From Candidatus Hodarchaeaceae archaeon (GTDB lineage: Archaea > Hadarchaeota > Hadarchaeia > Hadarchaeales > Hadarchaeaceae): 37,718 bases of DNA. A program made the position numbers and the translations under genes. This document shows, in pieces, positions 21,297-30,880 of the stretch. Location: assembly GCA_030018135.1 (NCBI GenBank), contig JASEGJ010000009.1, positions 1 to 37,718 of the forward strand, given 5' to 3'. Under the pieces are notes generated by a model, which saw only the letters and a program-made list of their open reading frames with translations, did not search any database and had not been told where the DNA came from. Position 1 is the first letter of the stretch, and every line of letters begins with the position of its first letter.

Positions 21297-21383
21297 TCAA
21301 AGATTAAGTCAGCTCTTAATAAAACCTTGTTGGTGACATGAATTTATAAACGCTTGTCGAACGATAAGTTTCGGGGTTGCGAG

Positions 21384-24300
21384 ATGATCAAACAAGCTCA
21401 GAAGACCTATGATGCTAAAAAATCCGAGCAAGAAGTCCATGCTTGGTGGCAAGCGAGCGATATATATAACAAGCTCAAGCGATCGCGCGCCGACGCCCCG
21501 ACTTGGTTCTTCTTGGATGGTCCGCCTTATGCAAGCGGTGCGATCCACTTGGGCACTGCTTGGAACAAGATAATTAAGGATGCCGTCTTGCGCTACAAGA
21601 CCATGCGCGGTTTCAACGTCCTTCGACAGCCGGGCTGGGACTGCCACGGCCTGCCGATCGAGGTCAAGGTCGAGGAGAAGCTCGGCGTCAAGTCCAAAAA
21701 GGACATCGAGCAGGTGATAGGGGTCGAGCGGTTCATCGAGGAGTGCAGGCAATGGGCGCTCAAGCACATCGCGCTCATGACGGAGCAGTTCAAGCGCCTC
21801 GGTGTATGGATGGATTGGGACAGCCCCTACGTCACGTTCACGAACGACTACATCGAATCCGCTTGGTGGACGCTTAAACGAGCGCACGAGAGCGGCCTGC
21901 TGCAGATGGACTTGCGGATAATTCACTGGTGCCCGCGCTGCGAGACGGCGCTTGCCGAGCACGAGATCCGGGGCGAATATCAGGATGTTCGAGACCCGTC
22001 GCTTTTCGCCCGCTTCAAGCTGGCGGATAGGCCGAATGAATACCTTCTCATCTGGACGACTACCCCTTGGACCCTGCCGGCAAATGTCGCGGTTTGCGTG
22101 CATCCAGATTATTCATACGCAAGGGTCAAAGTAGACGGCGACATCTACATCCTAGCTGAGGCGCTCGTCGCCAACGTGATGGGTGAACTGGGGGTCGGCA
22201 ACTATCAGTTGATGGGCCTAGTGAAGGGCAAGGAACTTGAGGGCCTTCGCTACGAGCCTCCGCTGCTCGAGGAGGTTCCAAAGCAGCGCGAGTTTCAATC
22301 CCACTACCGCGTGATATGCGGGGAGCACGTCACGCTCGAGGAGGGCACGGGCTGCGTCCACACCGCGCCCGGCCATGGTGAAGAGGACTTCGCGGTCGGG
22401 GCGAAGTACGGCCTGCCCGTCTTCAGCCCCGTCGGCCCGGATGGGAAGTTCACGGCCGAAGCTGGGAAGTATGCGGGCCTGTTCGTCAAGGATGCTGACA
22501 GGGTGATCCTCGAGGACCTGGAGCGAAAGGGCGTGCTGCTGAAGCGGGGCGTCATCACGCACCCCTATCCCCACTGCTGGCGCTGCCAAGTTCCGCTGAT
22601 CTTCCGGGCGACCGAGCAATGGTTCCTCAAGATTTCCGACATCAAACCGAGGATCCTCGAGAAGAACAGTGCGGGCGTTCGATGGGTCCCGGACTGGGTC
22701 GCCACCCGTTATGTGAATGGCGTCGAGTCGGTCGGCGATTGGTGCATCTCCCGCCAGCGCTACTGGGGAATACCGCTCCCCATCTGGATTTGCCAGAATT
22801 GCGACGACATGGTCTTGATCGGCGGCAGGGAGGGGCTAGCAACCTTGGCCTCAGGGCCGCTTGGCGAGACGGACTTACACAGGCCGCACATCGATCGCGT
22901 GAAGTTGCGCTGTCAGAAGTGCCAGGGCGAGATGCGGCGCGTGCCGGATGTGCTCGACGTTTGGTTCGACTCCGGCATATGCTCGTGGGCTAGCTTGGGC
23001 TACCCGAGGCACGGGGAGCCGTTCAAGAGCCTCTGGCCGAGCGACTTTATCACGGAGGGCGAGGATCAGGTGACCAAATGGTTCTACAGCCAGCAGGCGG
23101 CTTCCGTCATAGCATTCGGCGAGGTGCCGTACAGACTTGTGCTCATGCATGGATTTGCGCTTGACGAGCACGGCAGAAAGATGTCGAAGTCCCTCGGCAA
23201 CGTGGTAGAGCCGAGCGAGGTCATCGACAAGTATGGGGCCGATGTGTTGCGCTTCTACATGCTATCCGCGAACCCGCCCTGGGAGGACCTCAGGTTCAAC
23301 TGGAAGGGAGTCGATGTCGTAAATCGGATGTTGAACGTGCTCTGGAACGTTTACGTTTTTGCGACGACCTACATGGCGCTGGACGAGTTCGATCCCAAAA
23401 AGATCGACATGGGAAAAATCAGAGGCCACTTTTTGCCGGAAGACCTGTGGATGCTCTCGCGGACAAACAGCGTTACGCGCGGGGTCACCGAGGCATTTGA
23501 GGAATTCAACATACACATTGCCGCCCGGGCCCTTGCCAATTTCGTGCTCGAGGACCTGAGCAGGTGGTATGTGCGCCTCGTGAGGGAGAGGGTATGGGTC
23601 GAACGCGAGGACCCCAGAAAACTGGCTGCATATGTGGTGTTATACCAGGCGTTGCACTCGTTGATCAGGCTGCTGGCCCCGATCATGCCCTATGTCACGG
23701 AGGTAATGTATCGCGACTTGGTCAAGGCGGTCGATGCTAGGGCCCCCGAAAGCGTACATATGTTGCCGTGGCCGTCCGTCCAGGAGGCGGCCATCGATGC
23801 TGAATTAGAGCAGGGCATGAGCATCGCCCGCGTGCTGGTCGAGGGAGCGGCGGCGGCGAGGCAACAGGCGAACCTAAAGTTGCGGTGGCCCATAGGCAAG
23901 GCCATCGTGCAGACCTCCTCGCCGGAGATGGTGAGGTTGCTGCGCGGCCTTCAATCCGTGCTCAAGGGCCAGCTGAACTGCAAGGAGCTGGTTTTGCTCG
24001 GGCCGGAGGAGTACGCCGCGGAGTTCCGCTTGGTTTGCAAACCGGACATGAGAAGTTTAACGGAAAAATTCGGCGGACTTGCGCCGGCCATTGTTGACAC
24101 CGTTCAGAGAATGGACGTGAGGCGCCTGCGTGCGGAACTTCGGCGCTATGGGTTTGCGGGCCTGCAGATCGCGGGACAGAAGGTCAGGATTTCGAGCGAA
24201 GACGTGGCCTTTGAGGAGGCACTGCCGGATGGGTTCGCGGTCGCTCCGACGGAGTTCGGCAGGGTGATCATCGACGCCCGCTTGACGCCGGAGCTCAAGG

Positions 24301-24578
24301 CGGAGTGCTTGGCTCGCGAACTCGTGAGGCGGCTCCAGACCATGCGCAAGGAGCAGGACCTGGCAATGGAGGAGCGCGTCGATGTGGTGATAGGCACCAA
24401 GGCTGACGAGCACGTAAAATTGCTCGCTTCCCAACAGGGGTACATCGCCCGGGAGGTTCGAGCACAAAACCTACGCATCTGCCGCTCGGAGGAGGTTGCC
24501 GGCCCAGGCTGCGTTAAGGACTGGAACGTCGATGGAGACAGCTTCAGGTTGCTCGTTAGGCGCTTGTCCAAGAGCTAG
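21384..24578 (+). CDS. ileS: isoleucyl-tRNA synthetase
   Basis: FLDGPPYASGAIHLGTAWNKI (HIGH-like), GWDCHGLPIEVKVEEKLG, DEHGRKMSKSLGNVV (KMSKS). ORF track starts at TTG 21354; ATG 21384 preferred. Confidence 0.95.
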   Translation: MIKQAQKTYDAKKSEQEVHAWWQASDIYNKLKRSRADAPTWFFLDGPPYASGAIHLGTAWNKIIKDAVLRYKTMRGFNVLRQPGWDCHGLPIEVKVEEKLGVKSKKDIEQVIGVERFIEECRQWALKHIALMTEQFKRLGVWMDWDSPYVTFTNDYIESAWWTLKRAHESGLLQMDLRIIHWCPRCETALAEHEIRGEYQDVRDPSLFARFKLADRPNEYLLIWTTTPWTLPANVAVCVHPDYSYARVKVDGDIYILAEALVANVMGELGVGNYQLMGLVKGKELEGLRYEPPLLEEVPKQREFQSHYRVICGEHVTLEEGTGCVHTAPGHGEEDFAVGAKYGLPVFSPVGPDGKFTAEAGKYAGLFVKDADRVILEDLERKGVLLKRGVITHPYPHCWRCQVPLIFRATEQWFLKISDIKPRILEKNSAGVRWVPDWVATRYVNGVESVGDWCISRQRYWGIPLPIWICQNCDDMVLIGGREGLATLASGPLGETDLHRPHIDRVKLRCQKCQGEMRRVPDVLDVWFDSGICSWASLGYPRHGEPFKSLWPSDFITEGEDQVTKWFYSQQAASVIAFGEVPYRLVLMHGFALDEHGRKMSKSLGNVVEPSEVIDKYGADVLRFYMLSANPPWEDLRFNWKGVDVVNRMLNVLWNVYVFATTYMALDEFDPKKIDMGKIRGHFLPEDLWMLSRTNSVTRGVTEAFEEFNIHIAARALANFVLEDLSRWYVRLVRERVWVEREDPRKLAAYVVLYQALHSLIRLLAPIMPYVTEVMYRDLVKAVDARAPESVHMLPWPSVQEAAIDAELEQGMSIARVLVEGAAAARQQANLKLRWPIGKAIVQTSSPEMVRLLRGLQSVLKGQLNCKELVLLGPEEYAAEFRLVCKPDMRSLTEKFGGLAPAIVDTVQRMDVRRLRAELRRYGFAGLQIAGQKVRISSEDVAFEEALPDGFAVAPTEFGRVIIDARLTPELKAECLARELVRRLQTMRKEQDLAMEERVDVVIGTKADEHVKLLASQQGYIAREVRAQNLRICRSEEVAGPGCVKDWNVDGDSFRLLVRRLSKS

Positions 24579-24580
24579 AA

Positions 24581-24637
24581 CTAGCAGGGCTTCTTCTCCC
24601 CTTTTGGCTTCTTCTTGGGCTTCCTACACGCTACCAT
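24581..24637 (-). CDS. possible 18-aa Lys/Cys microprotein MVACRKPKKKPKGEKKPC
   Basis: ATG at 24637, TAG at 24583-24581, preceded by an RBS-like aaggcggtg; lies wholly in the ileS-HMGR intergenic gap. Confidence 0.35.
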   Translation of the reverse strand: MVACRKPKKKPKGEKKPC

Positions 24638-24722
24638 TTTTTCACCGCCTTGTTGGTGGCACAATTAAACGTATTCCAAGCAGTTAATAATATTCTCTAC
24701 CGCAGTTTAGGATGGGGAATTC

Positions 24723-25997
24723 ATGAGGACCTCGGAAATCCCCGGGTTTTACAAGCTGAGCCCAGGGGAAAGGCTGAAGATCGTGCGGGAGTTCGCCGGC
24801 CTGAGCGATGAGGAGGCGGAAATCCTCAGGAAAACTGGGGCCCTAGAGCTTGAGCAGGCAAACAGGATGATAGAGAACGTGATAGGCACGACCCAGCTGC
24901 CCTTGGGCATAGCGGTTAACTTCCTCATAAACGGCAGGGACTATCTGGTGCCCATGGCCATAGAGGAGCCCTCCGTGGTCGCCGCCGCCTCAAATGCCGC
25001 GAAGATGGCTCGGGTCAAGGGGGGCTTCCGGGCGAGCAGCACCGAGCCGCTCATGATAGGGCAGGTCCAGCTCACGGGCTTGGACGACCCGTTCAGGGCA
25101 AGGGAGGCGATCCTGTCGGAAAAGGGGAGGATAATCCAAATCGCTAACGAACAGGACCCTATGCTCGTGAAGCTCGGCGGGGGGGCGAAGGACCTCGAGG
25201 CAAGGGTGCTCGACACCGCGGCGGGGGCGATGGTGGTCGTGCATCTGATCATCGACACCCGGGATGCGATGGGTGCAAACGTCGTCAACACCATGGCCGA
25301 GGCAGTTGCGCCCTTCATCGAGCGGATAACCGGCGGGAGGGTCTACCTCAGGATCGTTTCGAACCTCGCGGCTCTGAGGCTGGCGAGGGCTGAGGCCGTC
25401 TTCGCAGAGGAGGCCGTTGGCGGGGAGGAGGTCGTGGATGGCGTCGTCCAGGCTTACGCGTTCGCGGCCGCTGACCCGTATCGATGCGCCACCCACAACA
25501 AGGGGGTGATGAATGGGGTCGTAGCTGTCGCCCTAGCCACGGGCAATGATACTAGAGCACTTGAGTCCGGCGCGCACTCGTATGCGGCGATGAAGGGAGG
25601 GTACAAGCCTTTGACGAGTTGGGAGAAGACCCCCGAAGGCGACCTGTTAGGGAGGATAGAGCTCCCTGTGGCGGTGGGCATCGTGGGCGGGGCGACTGCG
25701 AGCAACCCCGTGGCTAGGGTTTGCCTCAAGATCCTAGGGGTGAAAACAGCCCGGGAACTCGGGGAAGTGATGGCGGCGGTCGGCTTGGCTCAGAACCTCG
25801 CGGCGATCAGGGCTCTCGCGGCGGAGGGCATTCAATTGGGTCATATGTCGTTGCACGCGCGGAACATCGCGATCATGGCTGGTGCAAAGGGCGAACTCAT
25901 AGATGAGGTCGCGGAGCGATTGGTCAGGGAGAGGAAAATTAGGGTCGATCGAGCAAAGGAGATTTTACAAGAAATTCAGGGTGATGTGCCCTCTTGA
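24723..25997 (+). CDS. hydroxymethylglutaryl-CoA reductase, class II-like
   Basis: ENVIGTTQLPLGIAVNFLINGRDYLVPMAIEEPSVVAAASNAAKMARVKGGFRASSTEPLMIGQVQL; DTRDAMGANVVNTMAEAVAP. Confidence 0.93.
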   Translation: MRTSEIPGFYKLSPGERLKIVREFAGLSDEEAEILRKTGALELEQANRMIENVIGTTQLPLGIAVNFLINGRDYLVPMAIEEPSVVAAASNAAKMARVKGGFRASSTEPLMIGQVQLTGLDDPFRAREAILSEKGRIIQIANEQDPMLVKLGGGAKDLEARVLDTAAGAMVVVHLIIDTRDAMGANVVNTMAEAVAPFIERITGGRVYLRIVSNLAALRLARAEAVFAEEAVGGEEVVDGVVQAYAFAAADPYRCATHNKGVMNGVVAVALATGNDTRALESGAHSYAAMKGGYKPLTSWEKTPEGDLLGRIELPVAVGIVGGATASNPVARVCLKILGVKTARELGEVMAAVGLAQNLAAIRALAAEGIQLGHMSLHARNIAIMAGAKGELIDEVAERLVRERKIRVDRAKEILQEIQGDVPS

Positions 25998-26174
25998 GGA
26001 TATGAAAGCCGGGGGCTGATGAATGTGGATTTCTCGTTGTGCTCCATTGCAGGGTCGCGTTAAAAGGGCTGTTTCACCTAAATCCCAGAGATCGTCATTT
26101 CGATAAATCTCGCCAAACTGCTCGATCGCCAAACCTTATTTACGTGATGGCGAATCCTGTGTCGGTATCCACAC

Positions 26175-27425
26175 ATGGTCATTAAGATGCTTAGGTGCCT
26201 GAAATGCGGCCGAGCGCACGAGCCAGCTCGAACGCTTTATACCTGCGAGAAATGCGGCGGAAAGTTGGAGATCGTCTACGATTACGATGCGGTCGCCGAA
26301 AAGATCGATAAGAAGGCCCTCGCGAAGCGGTCCATGGGCGTTTGGAAGTACCGAGAGCTTTTGCCGGTCGACGACCCAAAAAACATCGTCACGCTAAATG
26401 AGGGTGGCACGCCGCTGCTCGAGGCGCGGAACTTGGCGCGCGAGCTAGGCCTGAAACACCTTTGGCTGAAGGACGAGACTAGGAACCCCACGGCGTCCTT
26501 CAAGGATCGCCCCATGAGCGTCGGCATCTCGAAGGCCGTCGAGTTCGGCGCGCAGACGGTGGTGACCGCGTCCAGCGGAAACGCCGCGATAGCGCTCGCC
26601 GCGTACGCCGCGAAGGCCGGAATAAAATGCTACGCGTTCGTCCCAGCCGACGCCCCAGAGGCCAAGCTGGCACAGCTCTCGATCTACGGCGCTCGTGCGA
26701 TCAGGGGCGCCCCAAAAGGCATAGGGGACCCGGCCTACAAGCTGATGCAGATCGCGCACAAGCGCTACGGCTGGCACCCCATACCCAGCTGCAGCGCTTT
26801 CAACCCCTACCAGCCCGAGGGCTCTAAGACCATGTCGTACGAGATAATCGAACAGTTAAATTGGCAAGTTCCAGACTGGGTGATCGTGCCAACTGGGGCC
26901 GGAACGTTGGTCTCGGGAAATGCCAAGGGTTATTTTGAATTTGAGCAACTCGACTTTATCGATCACGTGCCGCATCTGGCTGCAATTCAGGCCGAGGGTT
27001 GCGCGCCGCTCGTCAGGGGCTTCAAGGAGGGCAAGCCGCCCCACGAAATACCGACTTGGCCCAACCCGAAAACGATCGCTGGGGGCTTGGTGGATCCCTA
27101 CCCATGGGATGCCGATATCGCGATACCCGCCATCAGAAAATCGGAGGGCGCTGCGGAAACGGTGGCTGATGCTGAAATCTTGGAGGCTGAAAAGCTGTTG
27201 GCCAAGATGGAGGGCATCTTCGCGGAACCATCCGGAGCGGCTGGATTGGCGGGACTCGGAAGGCTACTCGAGGCAGGCGTAATCGATCGGTCCGATGTGG
27301 TGGTCGTCGAAGTCACCGGCAGCGGCCTGAAGGACATAAAAATCGTAACTCAGCTCTTTGAGGTGCCGCCGGTGATCGAGCCCGAATTGAAACAGCTCGA
27401 GGGACTCCTCGAGAAACTGCGTTAG
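26175..27425 (+). CDS. thrC: threonine synthase
   Basis: N-terminal zinc-ribbon-like LRCLKCGRAHEPARTLYTCEKCGGKLEIVYDY; PLP motif LKDETRNPTASFKDRPMSVGISKA; ASSGNAAIALAAYAAKAG. Confidence 0.9.
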   Translation: MVIKMLRCLKCGRAHEPARTLYTCEKCGGKLEIVYDYDAVAEKIDKKALAKRSMGVWKYRELLPVDDPKNIVTLNEGGTPLLEARNLARELGLKHLWLKDETRNPTASFKDRPMSVGISKAVEFGAQTVVTASSGNAAIALAAYAAKAGIKCYAFVPADAPEAKLAQLSIYGARAIRGAPKGIGDPAYKLMQIAHKRYGWHPIPSCSAFNPYQPEGSKTMSYEIIEQLNWQVPDWVIVPTGAGTLVSGNAKGYFEFEQLDFIDHVPHLAAIQAEGCAPLVRGFKEGKPPHEIPTWPNPKTIAGGLVDPYPWDADIAIPAIRKSEGAAETVADAEILEAEKLLAKMEGIFAEPSGAAGLAGLGRLLEAGVIDRSDVVVVEVTGSGLKDIKIVTQLFEVPPVIEPELKQLEGLLEKLR

Positions 27426-27433
27426 GCCCCGCG

Positions 27434-28492
27434 TCAGCCCATCAGCATCGCCATTATCGCCTTTTGCACGTGCATGCGGTTTTCGGCCTCGTCGAACACG
27501 ACCGAGTGTGGCCCGTCGATGACCTCGTCGGTGACCTCGAAGCCTCGGTCGGCTGGCAGGCAGTGCATGTAGGCCACGCCCTCATTGCAAAGGTCAATCT
27601 TCGCTTGGTCGCAGATCCAGTGTTTATTGGCATCGAAGAGTTTCTTCAGCCCGTCGAAATCGGGCGACTTGGCCTTCGGGGGTATGAAGTCCAAGCTCAG
27701 CCAAGACTTGGGATAAACCACATCCGCACCCTCGAAGGCTTCGTCCACGTCGTAGCTGACTTCAAACGACCCCCCGTATCGATCGGAGTTCTCCTCGCAC
27801 CAGCGTATCACTTGGGGATCAAGTTCGAAGCCCCTTGGGTGCGCGAGCGTCACGTCGAGCCCGTACATCGTCGCCATCAACACCGCGCTTTGCGGCACGG
27901 CCATCGGCTTTTCGACGCTGGGGGTATACGCCCAGCTCATCACGAATTTCTTGCCCTCTGGCTTAGGATATCGCTCGAGGACCGTCATTATGTCCGCCAT
28001 CGCCTGGCATGGATGATACATGTCGCACTCCATGTTGATGACCGGAACATCGGCCCACTGCGCGAACTCACGCACGATTTGATTGCCCCTTCCGTAGATC
28101 CACTTTGCATGCTTGCCGTAGATTCTTATCGCTATACCATCGCCGTATCGCGCTAAAACCCGACCCACGTCGGCGATGCGCTCGGTTTTGTATGCCTCCT
28201 CATCACCGGGCAAGGCGGGCGTGTAGATCGAGTCGTGCGGATCGAGAAAATGCGCGTGTCCGCCTAGCTGGGTCATGCCCGCCTCGAAACTATTCCGCGT
28301 GCGGAGCGAGCGGTTGTAGAATATCAGAAACAATGTCTTGCCATCAAGGTAGCGGTGCTGCTCGCCCTTCTTAAACTTCTTCTTTAAATCCAAGGCCGCC
28401 TCCAAGATATCATCCAAATCCTCGCGACCCCAGTCCTGCGTGTTTATCCAATCCCTGCCCCTGAAGGCGCCGACATACTCGGGTATGGCCAT
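27434..28492 (-). CDS. ornithine carbamoyltransferase superfamily protein, N-acetyl/N-succinylornithine carbamoyltransferase-like
   Basis: INTQDWGREDLDDIL, NRSLRTRNSFEAGMTQLGGHAHFL, VPVINMECDMYHPCQAMAD, HCLPADRG, DEAENRMHVQKAIMAMLMG. RBS ggaggtg precedes ATG at 28492. Confidence 0.82.
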   Translation of the reverse strand: MAIPEYVGAFRGRDWINTQDWGREDLDDILEAALDLKKKFKKGEQHRYLDGKTLFLIFYNRSLRTRNSFEAGMTQLGGHAHFLDPHDSIYTPALPGDEEAYKTERIADVGRVLARYGDGIAIRIYGKHAKWIYGRGNQIVREFAQWADVPVINMECDMYHPCQAMADIMTVLERYPKPEGKKFVMSWAYTPSVEKPMAVPQSAVLMATMYGLDVTLAHPRGFELDPQVIRWCEENSDRYGGSFEVSYDVDEAFEGADVVYPKSWLSLDFIPPKAKSPDFDGLKKLFDANKHWICDQAKIDLCNEGVAYMHCLPADRGFEVTDEVIDGPHSVVFDEAENRMHVQKAIMAMLMG

Positions 28493-28626
28493 GTGAACAC
28501 CTCCTGATAACAACCCGCCCCCAAAATTTAAGTTTTGCCCTCTTTCCTCTCTCCTACTTTACAAATACAATAGACTAAAGTTTAATAAAGCGAACTCCCG
28601 ATAGCGTCTTAAGCCCGGTGGAAGCG

Positions 28627-29019
28627 ATGAGATTATTCGTCTACGAGGACAAATGCACGGGATGCCGGCTTTGTACGCTCGTCTGCTCGTTGAGGCACGA
28701 AGGCATTTGCAACCCGAGCAAGTCCAGGATTCGGGTGGAACGCCGAAGCGTCGCAGTGGATCGCCCAATCGTGTGCCGACAGTGCGACAATGCACCATGC
28801 ATCGCAGCATGCCCATATGGCGCCCTAAGTCGAGATTTAAGCGGTGCCATTCAGGTCGATGAAAACTTGTGCACCGCCTGTGGCCTGTGCCAGACCGCAT
28901 GCCCATTCGATGCGATACGCATGCATCCATCGAAACACGTCGCGATGATCTGCGACCTCTGCGGCGGCGAGCCCCAATGTGCTAAATACTGCGTGCTCGG
29001 GGCGTTGAAGGTGGCCTAG
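28627..29019 (+). CDS. polyferredoxin-type 4Fe-4S electron-transfer subunit
   Basis: Cys motifs CTGCRLCTLVCSLRHEG, CRQCDNAPCIAACPYGAL, CTACGLCQTACPFDAI, CDLCGGEPQCAKYC; abuts the AOR gene. Confidence 0.9.
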   Translation: MRLFVYEDKCTGCRLCTLVCSLRHEGICNPSKSRIRVERRSVAVDRPIVCRQCDNAPCIAACPYGALSRDLSGAIQVDENLCTACGLCQTACPFDAIRMHPSKHVAMICDLCGGEPQCAKYCVLGALKVA

Positions 29020-30876
29020 ATGTATGGATACGGCGGCAAGCTGCTTTACGTCGACCTCTCCAGCGGCAAAATAGTCAAACGGAAGCTGGACGAGGGGTTC
29101 GCGCGAAAATACGTCGGCGGCAACGGCTTTGGTGCCCGCCTGCTCTACGACAATGTTAAAGCGGGCGTGGACCCACTTGGCCCGGACAACTGCCTAATCT
29201 TCGCCCCGGGTGCCTTTTGCGGCTCACCCGTGCCAGAGGCCTCCAAGTCAGGTTTCTACGCGAAATCCCCGCTCACCGGGGCATTCAGCGAGGCGATTCT
29301 CGGCAGCGGCATCGGACCCGAGCTGAAGAACGCTGGTTATGATGCGTTCCTCGTGCGCGGCAGGGCTAAACAGTGGTCGTACCTATGGGTAGACGACGAT
29401 GACGTGCGCATAGAGGATGCCAGTCATTTGGTTGGCCGATCCACCCTCGATACGCTTGATGGCATTCGTGAGGACATCGGCGATTTGAAGGTAATGGTTG
29501 CATGCATAGGCCCGGCGGGTGAAAACTTAGTCAGGTTTGCATGCATCGAAAGCGACTTTCGTCAAGCTGGTCGCACGGGCTTGGGCGCTGTGATGGGCAG
29601 CAAGCTCTTGAAGGCAATAGCCGTGCGGGGCAGCCGCGACTTTGAGATAGCCGATGCTGAGCTCATGGAGGGGCTCCTAGCTGAGTGGTACGATCGAATC
29701 GCGACTCACCCCCAAGCAATTTCGGACATAAAATATGGCACCGGTGAGTTCATCGGCACGCTGAACGAGATACACGGCGTCTTTCCAACGCGCAACTGGC
29801 AGGACTCCGTCTTCAAGGGGTACCGCACGATCGCGCCACAATATTGGGTGCCCAAGTACTCGATAAAGACCAAGGCCTGCCACACGTGCATCAAACCCTG
29901 CGGCAAGGTCTTCGTCATCAACGATGGACCATATGCGGGGGTTTCGATCGATGGCCCCGAATTTGAAACCCAGTATTCTTTGGGCGGATGTGTCGGCAAC
30001 GCTGACCCAGAGTTGCTCGCGAAGGCGAACGAACTTTGCGATAAACTGGGCATAGACACGATATCGGCTGGCGTCGTCATCGCTTGGGCCATGGAGTGTT
30101 ATGAGCGCGGCCTGCTGACATCGAGCGATACGGGTGGCCTGAAGCTTAACTTCGGCAACGCGGAGGCCATCTTAAAGCTGCTGGAGATGATCGCCCGGCG
30201 CCAAGGCATCGGCGACATGCTCGCGGAGGGGGTGCGCGAGGCATCGCGGCGGCTCGGCAAGGGCTCGGAGATGTTTGCGATGCACGTTAAGGGCCTAGAA
30301 CCGCCGGCATACGATGCAAGGGGACTGAAGGGCATGGGGCTAGCCTACGCCGTCTCCACGCGAGGTGCTTGCCACCTGCGCTCATGCGCTTATGCTCCGG
30401 AGCTGAGCGGCAGCTGGTGGAAATTCAAGCGCGTTGATAGGCTCTCCGCCGAGGATAAGGCGTACGTCAAAACGATCGAGGATGTCATGGCCCTGTACGA
30501 TACCGTTGGCATATGCAAGTTCTCGCGCCACTTCTACTTCGTCGAAGAACTGCCAGATTTTTTTATGGCCGTGCATGGCTACGACCTTGACGATAAGGAG
30601 CTGCTGAAACTTGGCGAGCGCGTCTACAACCTCGAAAAGGCATTTAACGTGCGCGAGGGATTTGACCGAAGGCACGATACCCTGCCGCCACGTCTGCTGA
30701 ACGAGCCAGTGCGCGAAGGGGGCTCGAGGGAGAGCGTCATCACGAACGAGGAACTCAACCGCATGTTGGACGAATACTACGAGGCTCGCGGCTGGGATAA
30801 AAATGGCATCCCGACACGCGCCAAGCTTGAAGAACTTGAACTCAACGATATCACCGACGACTTAAAACTGAGGTAA
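29020..30876 (+). CDS. tungsten-containing aldehyde:ferredoxin oxidoreductase family protein
   Basis: GGKLLYVDLSSGKI, YVGGNGFGARLLYD, CHTCIKPCGK cluster motif, STRGACHLRS. Confidence 0.93.
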   Translation: MYGYGGKLLYVDLSSGKIVKRKLDEGFARKYVGGNGFGARLLYDNVKAGVDPLGPDNCLIFAPGAFCGSPVPEASKSGFYAKSPLTGAFSEAILGSGIGPELKNAGYDAFLVRGRAKQWSYLWVDDDDVRIEDASHLVGRSTLDTLDGIREDIGDLKVMVACIGPAGENLVRFACIESDFRQAGRTGLGAVMGSKLLKAIAVRGSRDFEIADAELMEGLLAEWYDRIATHPQAISDIKYGTGEFIGTLNEIHGVFPTRNWQDSVFKGYRTIAPQYWVPKYSIKTKACHTCIKPCGKVFVINDGPYAGVSIDGPEFETQYSLGGCVGNADPELLAKANELCDKLGIDTISAGVVIAWAMECYERGLLTSSDTGGLKLNFGNAEAILKLLEMIARRQGIGDMLAEGVREASRRLGKGSEMFAMHVKGLEPPAYDARGLKGMGLAYAVSTRGACHLRSCAYAPELSGSWWKFKRVDRLSAEDKAYVKTIEDVMALYDTVGICKFSRHFYFVEELPDFFMAVHGYDLDDKELLKLGERVYNLEKAFNVREGFDRRHDTLPPRLLNEPVREGGSRESVITNEELNRMLDEYYEARGWDKNGIPTRAKLEELELNDITDDLKLR

Positions 30877-30880
30877 CCCG

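Noticed and set aside
21309-22103. 264-aa minus-strand ORF over the start of ileS
   Set aside because: Antisense to the ileS catalytic domain; low-complexity composition fits a shadow ORF.
26031-26061. short leader-peptide ORF before thrC (attenuation idea)
   Set aside because: A 14-codon ORF exists, but it has no run of Thr/Ile codons and no attenuator hairpin; classical attenuation is not expected in archaea.
25998-26174. C/D box sRNA suggested by ctgatgaatg near 26017
   Set aside because: A C-box-like TGATGA is present, but no properly spaced D box or guide structure could be identified.
27464-28156. 230-aa plus-strand ORF opposite the carbamoyltransferase gene
   Set aside because: Antisense overlap with a clear enzyme gene and no motif support.
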